NCBI GenBank assembly: GCA_946800325.1
Contig: OX326959.1
Location: 23,877,447 to 23,941,446 of the forward strand
Length of the DNA stretch: 64,000 bases
From: Luzula sylvatica
Taxonomy: Eukaryota; Streptophyta; Magnoliopsida; Poales; Juncaceae
Direction: 5' to 3'
In this document: one piece after another, positions 11,942-24,131 of the stretch
Layout: each line of letters starts with the position of its first letter
Position numbering within the stretch: position 1 is the stretch's first letter
Program-made: the position numbers and the translations under genes
Notes under the pieces: generated by a model
The model's database searches: none
The model's input: the letters and a program-made list of their open reading frames with translations, nothing else
What the model was told of the DNA's origin: nothing

Positions 11942-13608
11942 ATGAAGAAGAAAGGTGAGATGTGCAGGATGGAGAAGCAGGGCACGTGCATTACTATCAA
12001 AAATTCCTTCAATAATTTAAAATTTATAATTAACCCTTGAAGAATGAGGGGCTTATTTGCATGATAGTTTTTCATGTGCTCCCCTTCTCCACCTAGCCCC
12101 TCTTTCACCTTCGCCACAATTTGGAGAATTGGAGATTTTACTTTCCAGGTATTTCCATTTGTAGGTTTTAATTTCCTGGATTTCAATTACTCTAGTGTAA
12201 CTCTGTTTATATTCTTGCTACTGAAGATCACGCTTTACCAAAAAAAATGCAGAAATAATTATATTAATTAATTTGTTTTTTATTGGTTTTTTATTGTTTG
12301 TTAAGAACGTTGTTCGTTAATGCATATATTAGGTATTCTATAATATAGTATTATATGTTAAATGTTTATTAGAATCAATAGAAATAATGATTGCATTAAT
12401 AATTTAAGACATGATTTCATTTTTGTCCTTACAATATCTCAAAATATCATTTACACCCTTTAAAATGAAAAATAATATGAATGATTTATATAATATAAAA
12501 TAATATTTATGTACTGTATTTTTAATTTATTTACATATATCTCCGAGAACCATGATCTTAAAAATCATGATTTTTTTTTTAATTTACAGATAAGAAAAAC
12601 TAACAACAATTTATGTAAAATTAAAATAAAAGAATCATTATGACATTTCTCGTCTTTTTTAGATGAATACTTTTTATTTTCACTTTTATATAAGTGCATA
12701 ATATAATTTTTTTTTGTTTCACAAAGTTATATCTTATACTTGATACTTTCATTTTTGCAGGGATATATGTAATATTTCAATATATTTTGGGTGTACGCTT
12801 GTTATTATTATTATTCTTAATGTATTGTAATACAATTATACTCATATAATTGTTATTTTGTTAGTTATTTCATATTTATGGTACACCCGCAATTATCTTA
12901 ATATAATTTAGGAAAATACTTCAAAAATTCTTAATTTTATGAATATTTTAAAACCATCTTCATCTTTTAAATACTTCAGAAAAGTAATAACCTCGTTATA
13001 GAACACAATAGCAAAAATCACTAACAAAACCGCATCCAAAATGTTACGGACCACTAAATTGCAACATAAAACGTGGATATATAATAATGAATAGTTACAT
13101 TATTTGTGATGAACAGAGGTTTTTATTCGTTGTAGTTGCATTTCATAATTTTATGTTAGGATAGTGATGTTGACCGCAAGATGTATGAGCCGTTTCATTT
13201 AGAAAAAAAAACTATTTTTTGTCTCTTATATTTCATCGAAAGTTTGATCAAGCCATTAACATTTCAACTTGGTCTATCACGTTTATTATTTTTTTATTTG
13301 ATTCAATTGGACTATTCTTTCAATTAAGTGATGATTGGATTGTGAAAAATGTACCAATGATTTTATTTATGGATTTATTGACAACTATGAGTATAGTTGA
13401 TGACGTATTAATATGAATTTAATATTTAAAAAAAGTTATGTTGTCATGTTAAAAAATTTCACATCACAAATTGTCATGTAAAAAATTTAACAATCTAGTT
13501 GAGATTATTAAGTAAAAAATGTAACTAGATCATACTACGACAGTAAAAAAATTTAATTGATCAAATTAAAATATTAAATATTTACTTGAATTTTGGACAT
13601 GACACTAA
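10984..13608. other. Duplicated spacer of unit 1
   Basis: No gene is supported. Several blocks match other units: 11,290-11,400 with 22,180-22,240 (GCTCATGTGA, CCTCATTGGCT); 11,520-11,690 with 40,920-41,075; and 12,895-13,080 with 22,835-23,020. They show that the whole spacer was part of the segmental duplication. A (GAGC)n(GA)n microsatellite lies at 11,866-11,938. Confidence 0.6.
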
Positions 13609-13856
13609 GGGCTTGTTTGGATGTTCAAGGAAATTCAAGTATTTACTAGTTTAGGGAAAATATCCCTAATTATTACTATGACAAGTTTGGATCATATTTA
13701 AGAAATCCAAGGTAACTTTTTAGGTAAGGAATTTTCAGTAAATTTCTATAGATATTTGTTGAAAATAAAAACTGACCATTTTCATCAGTTTTTTTTAGTT
13801 TAGTCTAAGAAACTTCATTTTTTCTCTTGTTTATTTCCTTTCTCATGAAACGTGGT

Positions 13857-13900
<44 letters not shown>

Positions 13901-13932
13901 GTTCATGGTTTCTTGAAACTTGTATCAAAATA

Positions 13933-14067
13933 AAATAAAAAATGAATAAATGGAGAAGGCTCAGTGGTCCTCCATCCATTGGTGTCAATGTGACTCGAAC
14001 CCACAACCTCTCACAACATATGATTTCTTGTGTCTCACACCCAACCACTGGGCCATGAGCCCATTGG
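13933..14067 (-). mobile_element. tRNA-derived SINE
   Basis: On the minus strand the element begins near 14,067 and shows an A box (TGGCCCAGTGG) and a B box (GGTTCGAGTCA) about 60 bases later, the internal RNA polymerase III promoter of tRNA genes. It ends in a T-rich tail. A perfect 14-bp duplication, CTTGTATCAAAATA, flanks it (13,919-13,932, 14,068-14,081), which is the signature of LINE-assisted insertion. Diverged relatives lie at about 21,244-21,330 and 56,665-56,730. Confidence 0.85.
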
Positions 14068-14154
14068 CTTGTATCAAAATATTATTTATTAATTCATTAG
14101 CTAGTATTTTCTCTACAATCCTTGATGCACATCCAAACTTGTACCATTTATAAT

Positions 14155-14679
14155 TAGGGGTGTTCAAACGGTTCGGTTTATTCGGATACCGAACCGAACC
14201 GGTCGAATTCAGTTTAATTGGTTCGGTTTTTCGGTCTATTTGGTTCGGTTTGGTTCAAAAAATGGTATTGCTTGGTTTATTTGGTTCGGTTCGGTTTTGA
14301 AATTTTGAAAACCGATTAAACTGAACCGACCGAATAACATCACATTTTTATATTTCTTTAATATTTTAATGTTTAAATATAACAAAAATCATATAATAAT
14401 ATTATACATGAATCTAATTATATTATATAATATTAATTTATATTTTTTGATAAATAAGATATAAATTTTTTTAGTAATTTATTTTTATTTTAAAATTATA
14501 ATGTTTCTTATTCGGTTCAACCGAATAAACCGAATAACATTTCGGTTTATTCGGTTCGGTTTTTAATCGGTTCAAGTGTTAAACGGTTCGGTTCGGTTTG
14601 AAATTTATTCGGTTCGGTTTAAATCGGTTTGACCTTATTCGGTTCGGTTTGAACCGAACCGACCGAATGAACACCCCTA
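14155..14679. mobile_element. hAT-like MITE, TAGGGGTGTTCA family
   Basis: The ends are TAGGGGTGTTCA and TGAACACCCCTA, with the exact 8-bp duplication TTTATAAT (14,147-14,154, 14,680-14,687). The interior near both ends is a degenerate tandem array of GGTTCGGTTT/AACCGAACC words, and the middle is AT-rich. It is non-coding. Confidence 0.88.
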
Positions 14680-14819
14680 TTTATAATAACTAAGAAATTC
14701 TTTGCTTTGTAGTAATATGAATTTCACAAACCTAATCACTAGAAATATACTATCATAAACTATAATATTCTTGCACATCCAAACAAGCCCTAAATAATCA
14801 AAAGAAGACTAGTTTTGAT

Positions 14820-16440
14820 ATTTATTATAGATAGATAGATAGATAGATAGAATACAAGTTGTCAATTCCTGAATTTGTTAAAAACCGGGAAGTCAAATCC
14901 TTCTTTTAGGGCCCGTTTGGCAAGCGGAATTAGTAGAGTGGAATTGGATTATAAGGTGGAGGAGTAAAAAGTTCTGGAATTAATAATTTCACGGTTTGTT
15001 TGGATGTCTGAATTATAAAATGTTGGAAAATATAATTCTTTGTTTGGTTGTGAAAAAAAAAATTGGAATTTTGATATAGTAAAAATGAAAATAGTTAGAA
15101 ATAATTATGAAAAAAGAAATGTAACATATTTAGAATACAAATAAATTATAATAAAAATTTCAAATGTCATACATTAACCAAATCATAAGTATAACTAAAC
15201 CGTAATTATGAAAAAGAAATGTAACATACTTAGAATACAAATAAATTATAATAAAAATTCCAAATGTCATACATTAACCAAATCATAACTAAACCGTAAC
15301 TCTTTTATCTCTCTAATAAATAATATTATATTCTTCTCTCTCCTTCATTCAACTAAATAAATCTGTACAAAAAAAACAATGATTGAGATTGAAATATTGA
15401 AATATTTCAAAAAAAGAAATTGAAATATTGAATAATGAGCTTAATTAAACGAACATAAAAAGAGAAATAAATTGCACAATTTGTTTAATTTATGAAAACT
15501 TGTATAAGTTGCCTGTGTATTTTCACAAACATGTTGTGAGCAAAGTAACATGAGAGATGCAAGCCTGAAAATCAACAATATTCAATCACCCTCATATCGT
15601 GTGAAATAGAGCCTTTAATAATGTGCTAAATTACTCAGTAATTGCAAGTAAGAACCGGAGAAATTTGAGACCATACCATTGAGGGAGGGGGCTGGAGATA
15701 CTATGCAAAGACAAATAGGAAGGAGTTAAATGTTTGCTAATTGGCAAATTAGCATACTACTCAAGAGGCAAAATTGGCTAATTTAAATACTGGATAGAGG
15801 TAAAATATTGGAAAAGGCAAATTAGATATACTCTAAAGGTAAATTAACAGTGAAGACGTAGTACCTGACACGATTGACAAATTACTCAGAAGCTAAATTG
15901 GCTACTATCATTTTCGCACATCAGAGTCAGAGCATACAGCGGAGTTCCTTGACCTACTAAAATGAGTAAATGCCCCCGTTATTATAGTTTCTTTACAATT
16001 TACAATAGAGTTCCTCTTCTACTACTCAGAGAAGTGGTAAGAACTGAGACAAACCGATGCCGATTAAGTTGGCACCAGTAAAAAATTGGAGTTTGGTGGT
16101 AGGAGTTGGCACCACAAACTTTTGCGGCAAAATGTCACTCCAGCTTTTCACGGAGTGGATATTTGGGGGTTTTCATTAGAAAGAAAGAATGAGGTAAACT
16201 TTAATTCCTCTCCACAAGTGGCTGCCAAACAAAGAATCTTACGGAGCGGGATTATAATATCCGGCTCTAACCCAAAATTCTGCACGCCAAACAGGCCCTT
16301 AGTAAAAGATCATAATACCAGGGCCAGGGCCAGCAAATAAATTGCAAGTTAAAATTGAACTCTGAACCCCGAACTCGGTGTAGCAATGTAGTTTGCAGAA
16401 AGAGAGAAATGTAGACATGGTCCATCTGTATACAAAGACC
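14820..16440 (+). pseudogene. PPR gene 5' flank relic (unit 1), split by a PIF element
   Basis: Bases 14,820-14,908 and 16,302-16,436 match the DNA just upstream of the PPR genes at 23.9-24.09 kb and 41.2-41.43 kb: a GATA microsatellite, AAAACCGGGAA, then AAATAAATTGCAAGTTAAAAT and GTGTAGCAATG. The copy stops near AGAGAGAAATG, where the leader ends in the other copies, and no PPR codons follow. A PIF-like element splits it. Confidence 0.75.
14909..16298. mobile_element. PIF/Harbinger-like non-autonomous element
   Basis: The ends are GGGCCCGTTTGGCA and TGCACGCCAAACAGGCCC, with the 3-bp duplication TTA (14,906-14,908, 16,299-16,301). Two imperfect tandem copies of about 110 bp occur at 15,090-15,300. 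No transposase is seen. An 84-codon open frame at 16,086-16,340 runs across the element's right end and is not credible as a gene. Confidence 0.8.
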
Positions 16441-16454
16441 ATGTCTATTTAAAT

Positions 16455-16913
16455 TTAAGGGGCAATTTCAGGTATTTCCCTCCAAAAAATCAAAAAATCA
16501 AAATATCAAATTTATTCCTCTAAAACTAATTATATCAAATATATCCATCTAAATCACCTTGCTATCAAATTACTCAAAACATTAACTTTTCTGCTAAGTT
16601 TAACAGAGATATTGTAAAAAGACCAATTTGCCCCTTCATCTTCTAAAAGGATCCCTGCCGAATGGGGAATCTTTGATATGATAAGAGGCACAAAGCAAAG
16701 TTAATGAATGGAGAAGCTCGATCGAAGCACACCAAGACTTGACTGCATGGTGAATCTCAGTGCGACTCCATTTCCTCTCTCACTCTGTATTTATTATTAT
16801 TATTTTTTCCGAATTTTTATTTGTTGGTTTGGATAATTGTAGCCTGAAAGATTTCCTAAGCATGGATTGGATGAGTTTCTTTTCGAGTCTGAAGATCTCA
16901 TATTTCTTGTTTG

Positions 16914-16959
<46 letters not shown>

Positions 16960-19406
16960 ATAAATTGAATTTTTATGAAGAATTGGAACCATTTTTTGTT
17001 TACTCACGAGTCAGGACTCTTAGCTTTTCAATTCCAATGAAAAAGTTCGTAATCTTTACATCCAAAACTGGTTTTTTTTGCTTAATTTGCATTGTTCGTG
17101 TGTAAAAGGTCCAATCTGAATCTCTCTATTGAATCATTTCATATTGAACAAAATAATATTTTTTATTGTTCTGATTGTTACAGCGAGTTGGTGTGGTTCT
17201 AATAAACAATCCAGACAAGGCTAATACTCTGCTGTGATGAATTTCAGTCATCTATTTATGTATGCATCACTAATAATAATCTCTTGCTAGTTTTATAATT
17301 TTTATTCGTGGTACCAGTAATTTTCCTGTTACAAACTTCAATTTGGTTTTAACAAATTAAAAACCAGAAAGGGCCCAAATGAACATTAATCCTAATTCCC
17401 AACTAAAAATCCAGACTTAAATAGGGTTTTCGTTTTTGTGTTAAATCGGGACTTCAATAGGGTTTATAGTTGATTGGTACTCAAAATCGAGACTGAATAG
17501 GTTTTTTGTGTGAAATGAAACCCTTCGCCAGTGTTTGAGTGGAAGCAAAAAAACGTCAAGCAAATATTAGATTTTATATATAGTGTTATTTTATTCATTT
17601 TGAACTTGATTTTTTTTTCTTTGTTTGTTTGAATGTAATGGTCATTTAGAACGATCTAATGGTTTAGTGATGTGTTTGTAATGGTTACGGTTATGGTACT
17701 GATTAGCATGTTTATTTAGTGGTTATAATTATGGTATAATGATTTATTTTAAGTATTGACAATTATTAGATCTTGTTTTGAAAAGGACAATTTGATTGAT
17801 TCATGAATTGTGAATTGCGTGAATTTGAAGTTTTCTATATTTAAGACGACAAATTTGGATTATATTCTGACATTTTTAGCTGTGATTATTTATTATAACT
17901 TTTACCTTGATGATATGCAAACTTTTACATTAAATTTATTCGAAACAAATTCGCATTAAAAAAAAATCAAGTCATATAAACACAACAAACTAAAATATAA
18001 ACTATAATTATATTTCATATCAAAAATATTTATTGAACAAATTATAACAAACAAATGAAATATACACCATCATCAAAATAAAACAATTACAGACCATCTC
18101 AGTTGATGCACTGTAGTCTATTTTCGAGTACCGCCAATTGTCTTGCTTCATCTTACTCGATCTAATTTGTAAATCTTTCATGATTTGTTCCAACATTCTT
18201 AGTTTGATACTTGCTACTAATGAATTCTTATATAAGATATTGTTAATCATGTTCTTTGAAATTTTGCTCCATTAGGCTTGGTATTTTGCAAGAAGCACTA
18301 TTTATTGTTCCTTGGTCAATATTGTGAAATCTACATAAATCACACATTATAAGTTCATTATAAATTCATTAATTAGTGTTTAGATTCAAGAAAAAGAACA
18401 TAGTTGAGAAACACAATTTTACATTTTGTACCGGTTCGGGAAGAGCGAAGAAAAAGGGGATTTTCTAGTCTCAAAATTTCTAATAATATTCCTCTTTTTA
18501 TAAACGAGTATACATGTGTCAACTAACACAGATTTAGAAGTACACAATGGCTACCAATTTTGCTTAACAGGAAAACGAGAGCAGTGCGTATTTGCTTGAA
18601 TCGAGGGACACAACCAGTCAACGATAAACAAGAGAAGGGATATGGATATTGATTTCACTAACATAGTTTTTCTTCTTTCGGCTCTCTAAATCTTGTAGCT
18701 GAGAGCGCATGTTCATATGATGGAGTAGGGAGTCCAAGGAAGTACGCGCTAAACTAATCATTGTAGAAATAAATTACAAGTACAAGTGTGACCCGCAACA
18801 GTTACTGGTAGTGATATGATGATTAATCAGTTAATTAATGGTATGACTATACCAGTCAACACGGGACGAGTAAGGAAAACAGAAGAGAGTACTAGTACGA
18901 CCTTGCAATGAAGAATATCGCCACTGAACTCGCCAAGGTTCGCTGAGAAAAGATGCGTGCAGATTTTCACTCAAGTAAATGCAGGTGCCAATCTTCGTCA
19001 TATTAACAAATCTTAATTGTACCTTGCTGCGAGGAAAAATAAGGAGGTGGAGGTGGAATTTAGCGGAGGCTTCAAGATTTGTCGATGTATTGTAGCGAGG
19101 TGATTTTCTTCTTTCTTCTTCCCGTTTCTTTTGGGTTACCAAGGGTATTTTTGTCATTTAAATTTATATTTGATGATTTAATTTGAGGTAAGGTTTATAA
19201 ACCGTTAGTGTTGGATGATAAATTCATTGTTTGGTCAATTTTGATATTGTTTTATTTTTAATGGATATATTTGATAAACTTTTTATTGCGAATGATAAAT
19301 TTGATTTTTTTTTTAAGTTTAAAAGGATAAATTTGATATTTGTAATTTTAGAGGGACAAATTTGATATCGTGAGTTTTAAGAGGGGTATAAAAGAAATTC
19401 TTCCTA
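16455..19406. mobile_element. 3-kb long-TIR element, Mutator-like
   Basis: The outer 200 bases on each side are inverted repeats with several matching blocks: ATATCAAATTTATTCCTCTAA on the left against its relative on the right, then ATCAAATATATCCAT, then a GACCAATTTGCCCC-like block. The flanks share ATTTAAAT (16,447-16,454, 19,407-19,414). The inside has a (CT)n tract (about 16,918-16,956) and scattered exon-like DNA, but no transposase or protein that I recognise. Long TIRs with an 8-9-bp duplication suggest a non-autonomous MULE. Confidence 0.6.
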
Positions 19407-19806
19407 ATTTAAATACAAAGAATGTTATTTATTTATTTGGACTATTGGATGTTTAATTGAAGGACTTAGATTATAAATACGTGACTTCGTGTTGAATAAG
19501 AAAATATGTGTAGGATTATCATAAAATATAAATATAAATTATATTACTATTTTGTTTATTTTTGTTTGTTTATCATTAATGTTTCGCATACATAGTTATT
19601 AATTAGCACTTTGTTGTTTCTTTTATCTATAATTACTATTTTGTTTGTTTATCATCAATGTTTCGATTAATTAACACTTTGTTGTTACTTTTACTTATAA
19701 TTAGTATCTTGTTTGTTTTTGTTTGTTATCATTAATGTTTCCTATGATTAAATTAAAACGTTGTTCTTTCTTTTTCTGTGTTATTTTGGTTTAATACGAG
19801 AAAGAA

Positions 19807-21115
19807 ATGGCTAAAAGTGCAAATGCAATTGAATCTTCCGACGACCCATTTGGTATAGTAATTTGCCTAAATTATTTTTTTAGCGCATAAGTTTCTTGTT
19901 TTTAGATGAACATAGTTTTATTTTTGGAGATTTTAATTCTAATTCGATGATTTTTTAATGTATTAGGATGGATAAATGATAAGGCCTCGAAACAAAATCA
20001 AGAGATTTACGACCTTGAAGAAGGACTGATCCAGAATATTAACGAACATAAAGTGCCTCTGTTGAATATTTCAGAAGAAATGAAAATGACAGAAAAAGAG
20101 AAACGGTGCGAAATATGGGTGTTCCGACTTCAAAAAGTAAGTTTAGAAACACACAAATTTCAAAGGATATGTAGATAATTTAAGGGGTTATATATTCGGT
20201 CTCCAACATAAAAAAAAAAAATCATTGATGAGGTGGCAAAAAAAAGTTTAGTGGGTTGTTTGTTTAGTCTTTCTAATTGACTCGATTAAATATTAATTGA
20301 CACGTTTAATTGATACGCAAATAATTTATAATATTTTAATATTGGTACATGTTAATTGACGGGTCAATTCAATAAAACGATCAATTAATATTTAATCGAG
20401 TCAATTAGAAAGGCTAAACAACTCACTTAACCCCACTTAACTCTTCTTTTGCCACCTCATAAATGATGTTTTTTTGGTGTTGGAGGGCAAAGTATATTTT
20501 CCCATAATTTAAAGAATAATTTGTCTAACGTCTTTTCAAAACATAGAAATATCAAATATATCTTTCTAAAAGTATCATCAAAATGATATTTTTTAAGAGC
20601 AATGATGTACATACCACTTATCCCCACCCCCACACACACACTCTCTCTTGATGTGTTATCATAAAATTTAGTACCTTCAAATTTAACATCTTAATTTATA
20701 ATTTAATTGCATTATTTTATGATTGAACATATAATTAAGATGTTAAATTTGAAGATGTTAAGTATTGTGTGACACATCAAGAATGTGGATGGAGGATAAG
20801 AATATGTGCAATATTTTTGCTGATGTAATACTCAAAATAAGGCATCAATAATTAATTATTTTTCTGTGAGCTTTTAAATCTCCTAAATTGAATTTTGTAT
20901 AAAGGATTTCAAGTTTTGTTTAATATTTTTAGATATGGTGTTATTTCATGGCTATTGTTGTATATATCTTGTTACATATCTCTGTAAAGGAAGACAAGCT
21001 ACATACAAATTATGACGTGTGGTTTGTGCGTGTTATTGGAGCCATCATTACTTTGGCATTCCTTATAAACATTTATAGACAAGATTACGATGATTGGAGT
21101 CTAGAAGACGATTAG
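19807..21115 (+). CDS. Small two-TM protein, copy 2 (intact, three exons)
   Basis: Exons 19,807-19,852, 19,967-20,136 and 20,933-21,115 join in phase (46, 170 and 183 bases) to give a 132-residue protein. All four splice sites are GT-AG. Exon 2 encodes a charged, Lys/Glu-rich stretch (about residues 17-72). Exon 3 has two hydrophobic segments, roughly residues 75-88 and 102-121, separated by a short hydrophilic loop, and ends in an acidic tail, DYDDWSLEDD. I recognise no known domain. The layout suggests a small membrane protein with an acidic end. Paralogues at 2984 and 38,537 are broken. Intron 2 carries a foldback MITE. The conserved reading frame is the evidence that it is a gene; expression is unproven. 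Confidence 0.65.
20184..20503. mobile_element. Foldback MITE in intron 2
   Basis: This inverted-repeat element has arms that share GATGAGGTGGCAAAA and AATTGACTCGATTAAATATT. The 9-bp duplication ATAATTTAA is exact (20,175-20,183, 20,504-20,512). Partial relatives are at 27,590-27,690 and 55,930-56,170. The paralogues at 3,375 and 38,935 are also disrupted at the same AATTTA site. Confidence 0.82.
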
Positions 21116-21243
21116 GAATCCACATATCTAAATAATTAATATTGATATATTCTTCAATATTGCTTTTTAGTAATTTTAATATCCGTTGGGTCAATCCTAT
21201 TTTCTTAGAAGTATATATTTGAATAAATCTCAATAGCAATGGG

Positions 21244-21330
21244 TATGTGATCTTGTGGTCTATTGATTGTGTGTGAGACACAATAAATCATATGTTGTGA
21301 GTTCGAAATTTATTGACATCAATGAATAAA
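21244..21330 (+). mobile_element. Degenerate tRNA-derived SINE
   Basis: It shares GTGTGAGACACAA-AAATCATATGTTGTGAG and a B-box-like GAGTTCGAAA with the SINE at 13,933-14,067, on the opposite strand. The ends are not clear. Confidence 0.5.
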
Positions 21331-21339
21331 TAATTTTTT

Positions 21340-24085
21340 TATTTATTCGTTTTTATATATTTTAATAAATAAACAAACAGATGTATTTATTTTAGAAATT
21401 CAATTTTTCTTTTTCTTTTGATTTAAAAGAAACTCAATTCCCCAAGCTCATCTAACATCTTCATACAAAATATCATGATGCATTTTTTATACAAGTTCCT
21501 GATTTTTATTATTTTCAAAAATCGTTACTAAACACATTTAAATAAAATATGCCCATGTTAAAAAAAAAAAAAAAAAGTTGTGCATAGAAAAAAAAATGCA
21601 TACTAAGACAAATACAACTAGTGATACACATAGAAATACAACAGAATTTACATACTGAAAATTAAAAAAGAAAAATTTAAAATCAAATAAAAATAGTGAT
21701 ACATGTAATAAGTAATAAGTAATAGTTGAATACAACAAACAATCCAATATGTAACATAATATTTCAATAAGCAATATATTATAAATACACCATAATATAA
21801 TTTTTATAATTTTTATTTTTTATATAACAAAATCGGTAATATATTTTCACAATCGTTTATTTCGATAAATTTCAAGATTTTTATGAAAGAAAACTCGAAA
21901 TATAGTAAAAAATTATCTTAAGCCTATCATATAATTATCCAACACAAAATATTCGAATTCGAAATTTATTTTACGATGAATCATGTCGTAAATATTATTT
22001 ACCGTTCATATTTGAAAAAAATTAATTTTTATCCCCCAAACTACTATCAACCGTTAATATTAATGTCGTTAGGTATATTATCTTGTATTTTCATGCAACA
22101 AAACTGAACAATTAATAGCAAGATTAAGAAGGTCATATATGGATTTGAACATTCCTTGTTTTTACGATTTATGGTCCTCCGATAGCTTTGGAGCCAGCAC
22201 CTTTTTGCTCATGTGATCCTCATTGGCTCTTTTCTTGTTTTTGATGTCGCACATATACCGATACGAATAACATATCTGATATGATACCGACACGACAATA
22301 CGATAATTTCAAAAAATTACAAATACATATATAGCTATATAATTATTAATTTAATATACTTACATTGTATATAATAAATATATAAATAATAATCTAAATA
22401 ATAAATTTATAATCAACCTAATGATACAAGTATCACAAAAATATCCAAAAAATATTCTAGAATTATCCTATAACTAATTTAGAAATATCATATAAATATT
22501 TTATATACTTTATTTAAAAATATCACGGACCAAAACATATAATTGACAAAAGTATCTTAAATGGAGTATCTCAGCCGTATCCCTCACGTATCCGAAAAAA
22601 TAAATATTAAAATAATCGAATACGTTACGTATTGTATCCGAACAATATCGTATCCGTATCCGAATCGGATATCCGTGTTCTCATGATACTTCTGCATTTT
22701 TGAAGTATCCGCGTAACATAACTTGTTTCTCTTCCACTTCACATCCACACCCATCAAAAAAGAAAAAGCAAAAGAAACTAGTAATGTTAGTTTGTTAATC
22801 AGATATTTGGAGCACACACACACAATCATCTTAAAATTTAGGAAAATACTTCAAAAGTTCTTAATTTTAAAAAATTCTTAATTTTATGAAGATTTTAAAG
22901 TCATCCTCCTTTTTCAGATATTTTAGAAAAGTAAAATAACGTCGGTATAGAGTACAATAGCAAAAATTACTAACAAAATCGTATCCAAAACATTATGGAC
23001 AAAATTGCAACATAGAACATTGTAGTGTCATTTCATAATTGTATGGAGGTTAGTGATGTTGACTTGAGATGTCTAAGCCATTTCAGTTGGAGAATTTTCT
23101 TTTGTTTCTTACCTCTTCGAATTATTAACCTTTCAACTTGGTTTATCGCGTTTCTTATTTTTATTATTTAATTTAATTAGATTTTTTTATGACATATTTA
23201 ATGACATGTCAATAAAAAATATTTTATTTATCTAGTGATATATTTTGAAACATTACAATTTTATTTATTTACTAGGGTAGCTCGCTCCGTTTCGGAAATA
23301 TATATATATCACATAATGGAAATTAAAATTATTGCTTCTCTTTAAAAATGATTATGTTGACATTTCTTTTTTGGATATGATGTTTATTTTTAAAATTTTA
23401 TCATTAAACCTCAAAGAGTAGTGGCATTTTTTTATTTCGGCAACTAAGTAAAACTTCAAGCGATTTAAAAGATACATCTTCCGTGAAATTTTTAAAAAAA
23501 AAGTTGCACATGGACTTGAACTCAAGTGTACACGCTGGTAGCCATGCTATTTCACCATCCGGGCTAGAGAAATTACTTGTCTATCTATAACTTATATTTA
23601 TAAATAATAAATCATATATAGGATTATGTCAAACTGTAAAAAAAATAGTAAAAATGAACCCAGCAGGAGAACTTATATTTATAAATCATATACATAATTA
23701 TGTCAAATTGTAAAAAAAAAAGTAAAAATGAACTCAGCGGTTGGCACTGTGAATGTCATGGTGTTTAACCAACCGGACTAGAAGATTTATTGGTTCGTTT
23801 CATAACTGTTATTTATTTAACATACGTGTACATCTGTCAAAATATGATCTCCTTCATTAAACTTTAACATATGTTATAATATATGTTATAATTTATATAT
23901 AGATAGATAGATTACTAGCTACCCATTCCCGATTTTGATTAAAACCGGGAACACAATTCCTTCATTCAGTAAAAGACCTGAATACCATGGCCAGCAAATA
24001 AATTGCAAGTTAAAATGGATATCTGAAACCCCAACTCGGTGTAGCAATGTCGATGGAAGGACCTGTAGTTTGCGGAAAGAGAGAA
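21340..24085. other. Spacer of unit 2
   Basis: No gene is seen. It includes the reverse-complement CGGATACG repeat at about 22,250-22,725, blocks matching unit 1 (22,835-23,020 with 12,895-13,080), two tRNA-like stretches at about 23,510-23,570 and 23,735-23,785 (GAACTCAAG B-box-like, probably SINE remnants), and, from 23,895, the conserved 5' flank of the PPR gene with a GATA microsatellite. Confidence 0.55.
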
Positions 24086-24131
24086 ATGGTTGCATAGAGC
24101 CATAGTAGACCCCCAACACACAGACTGCGAA

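Larger units (their letters stand above)
13609..14790. mobile_element. PIF/Harbinger-like element with nested insertions
   Basis: The terminal inverted repeats read GGGCTTGTTTGGATGT and its complement. The 3-bp duplication TAA is exact (13,606-13,608, 14,791-14,793), as expected for PIF/Harbinger. No transposase is seen. It contains a (CT)n microsatellite (about 13,857-13,897), a SINE with a 14-bp duplication and a hAT-like MITE with an 8-bp duplication, so at least three insertion events are stacked here. Confidence 0.85.

Noticed and set aside
13950..14167. Overlapping frames of 60-77 codons on both strands
   Set aside because: They coincide with the SINE and the (CT)n tract.
18831..19157. 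108-codon minus-strand frame
   Set aside because: It runs into the terminal repeat of the 3-kb TIR element and resembles no protein that I know.
24090..24131. Extending the PPR protein upstream of the first ATG
   Set aside because: The upstream in-frame stretch would need a TTG start, and the unit 3 copy does not conserve it; the ATG at 24,132 is used.
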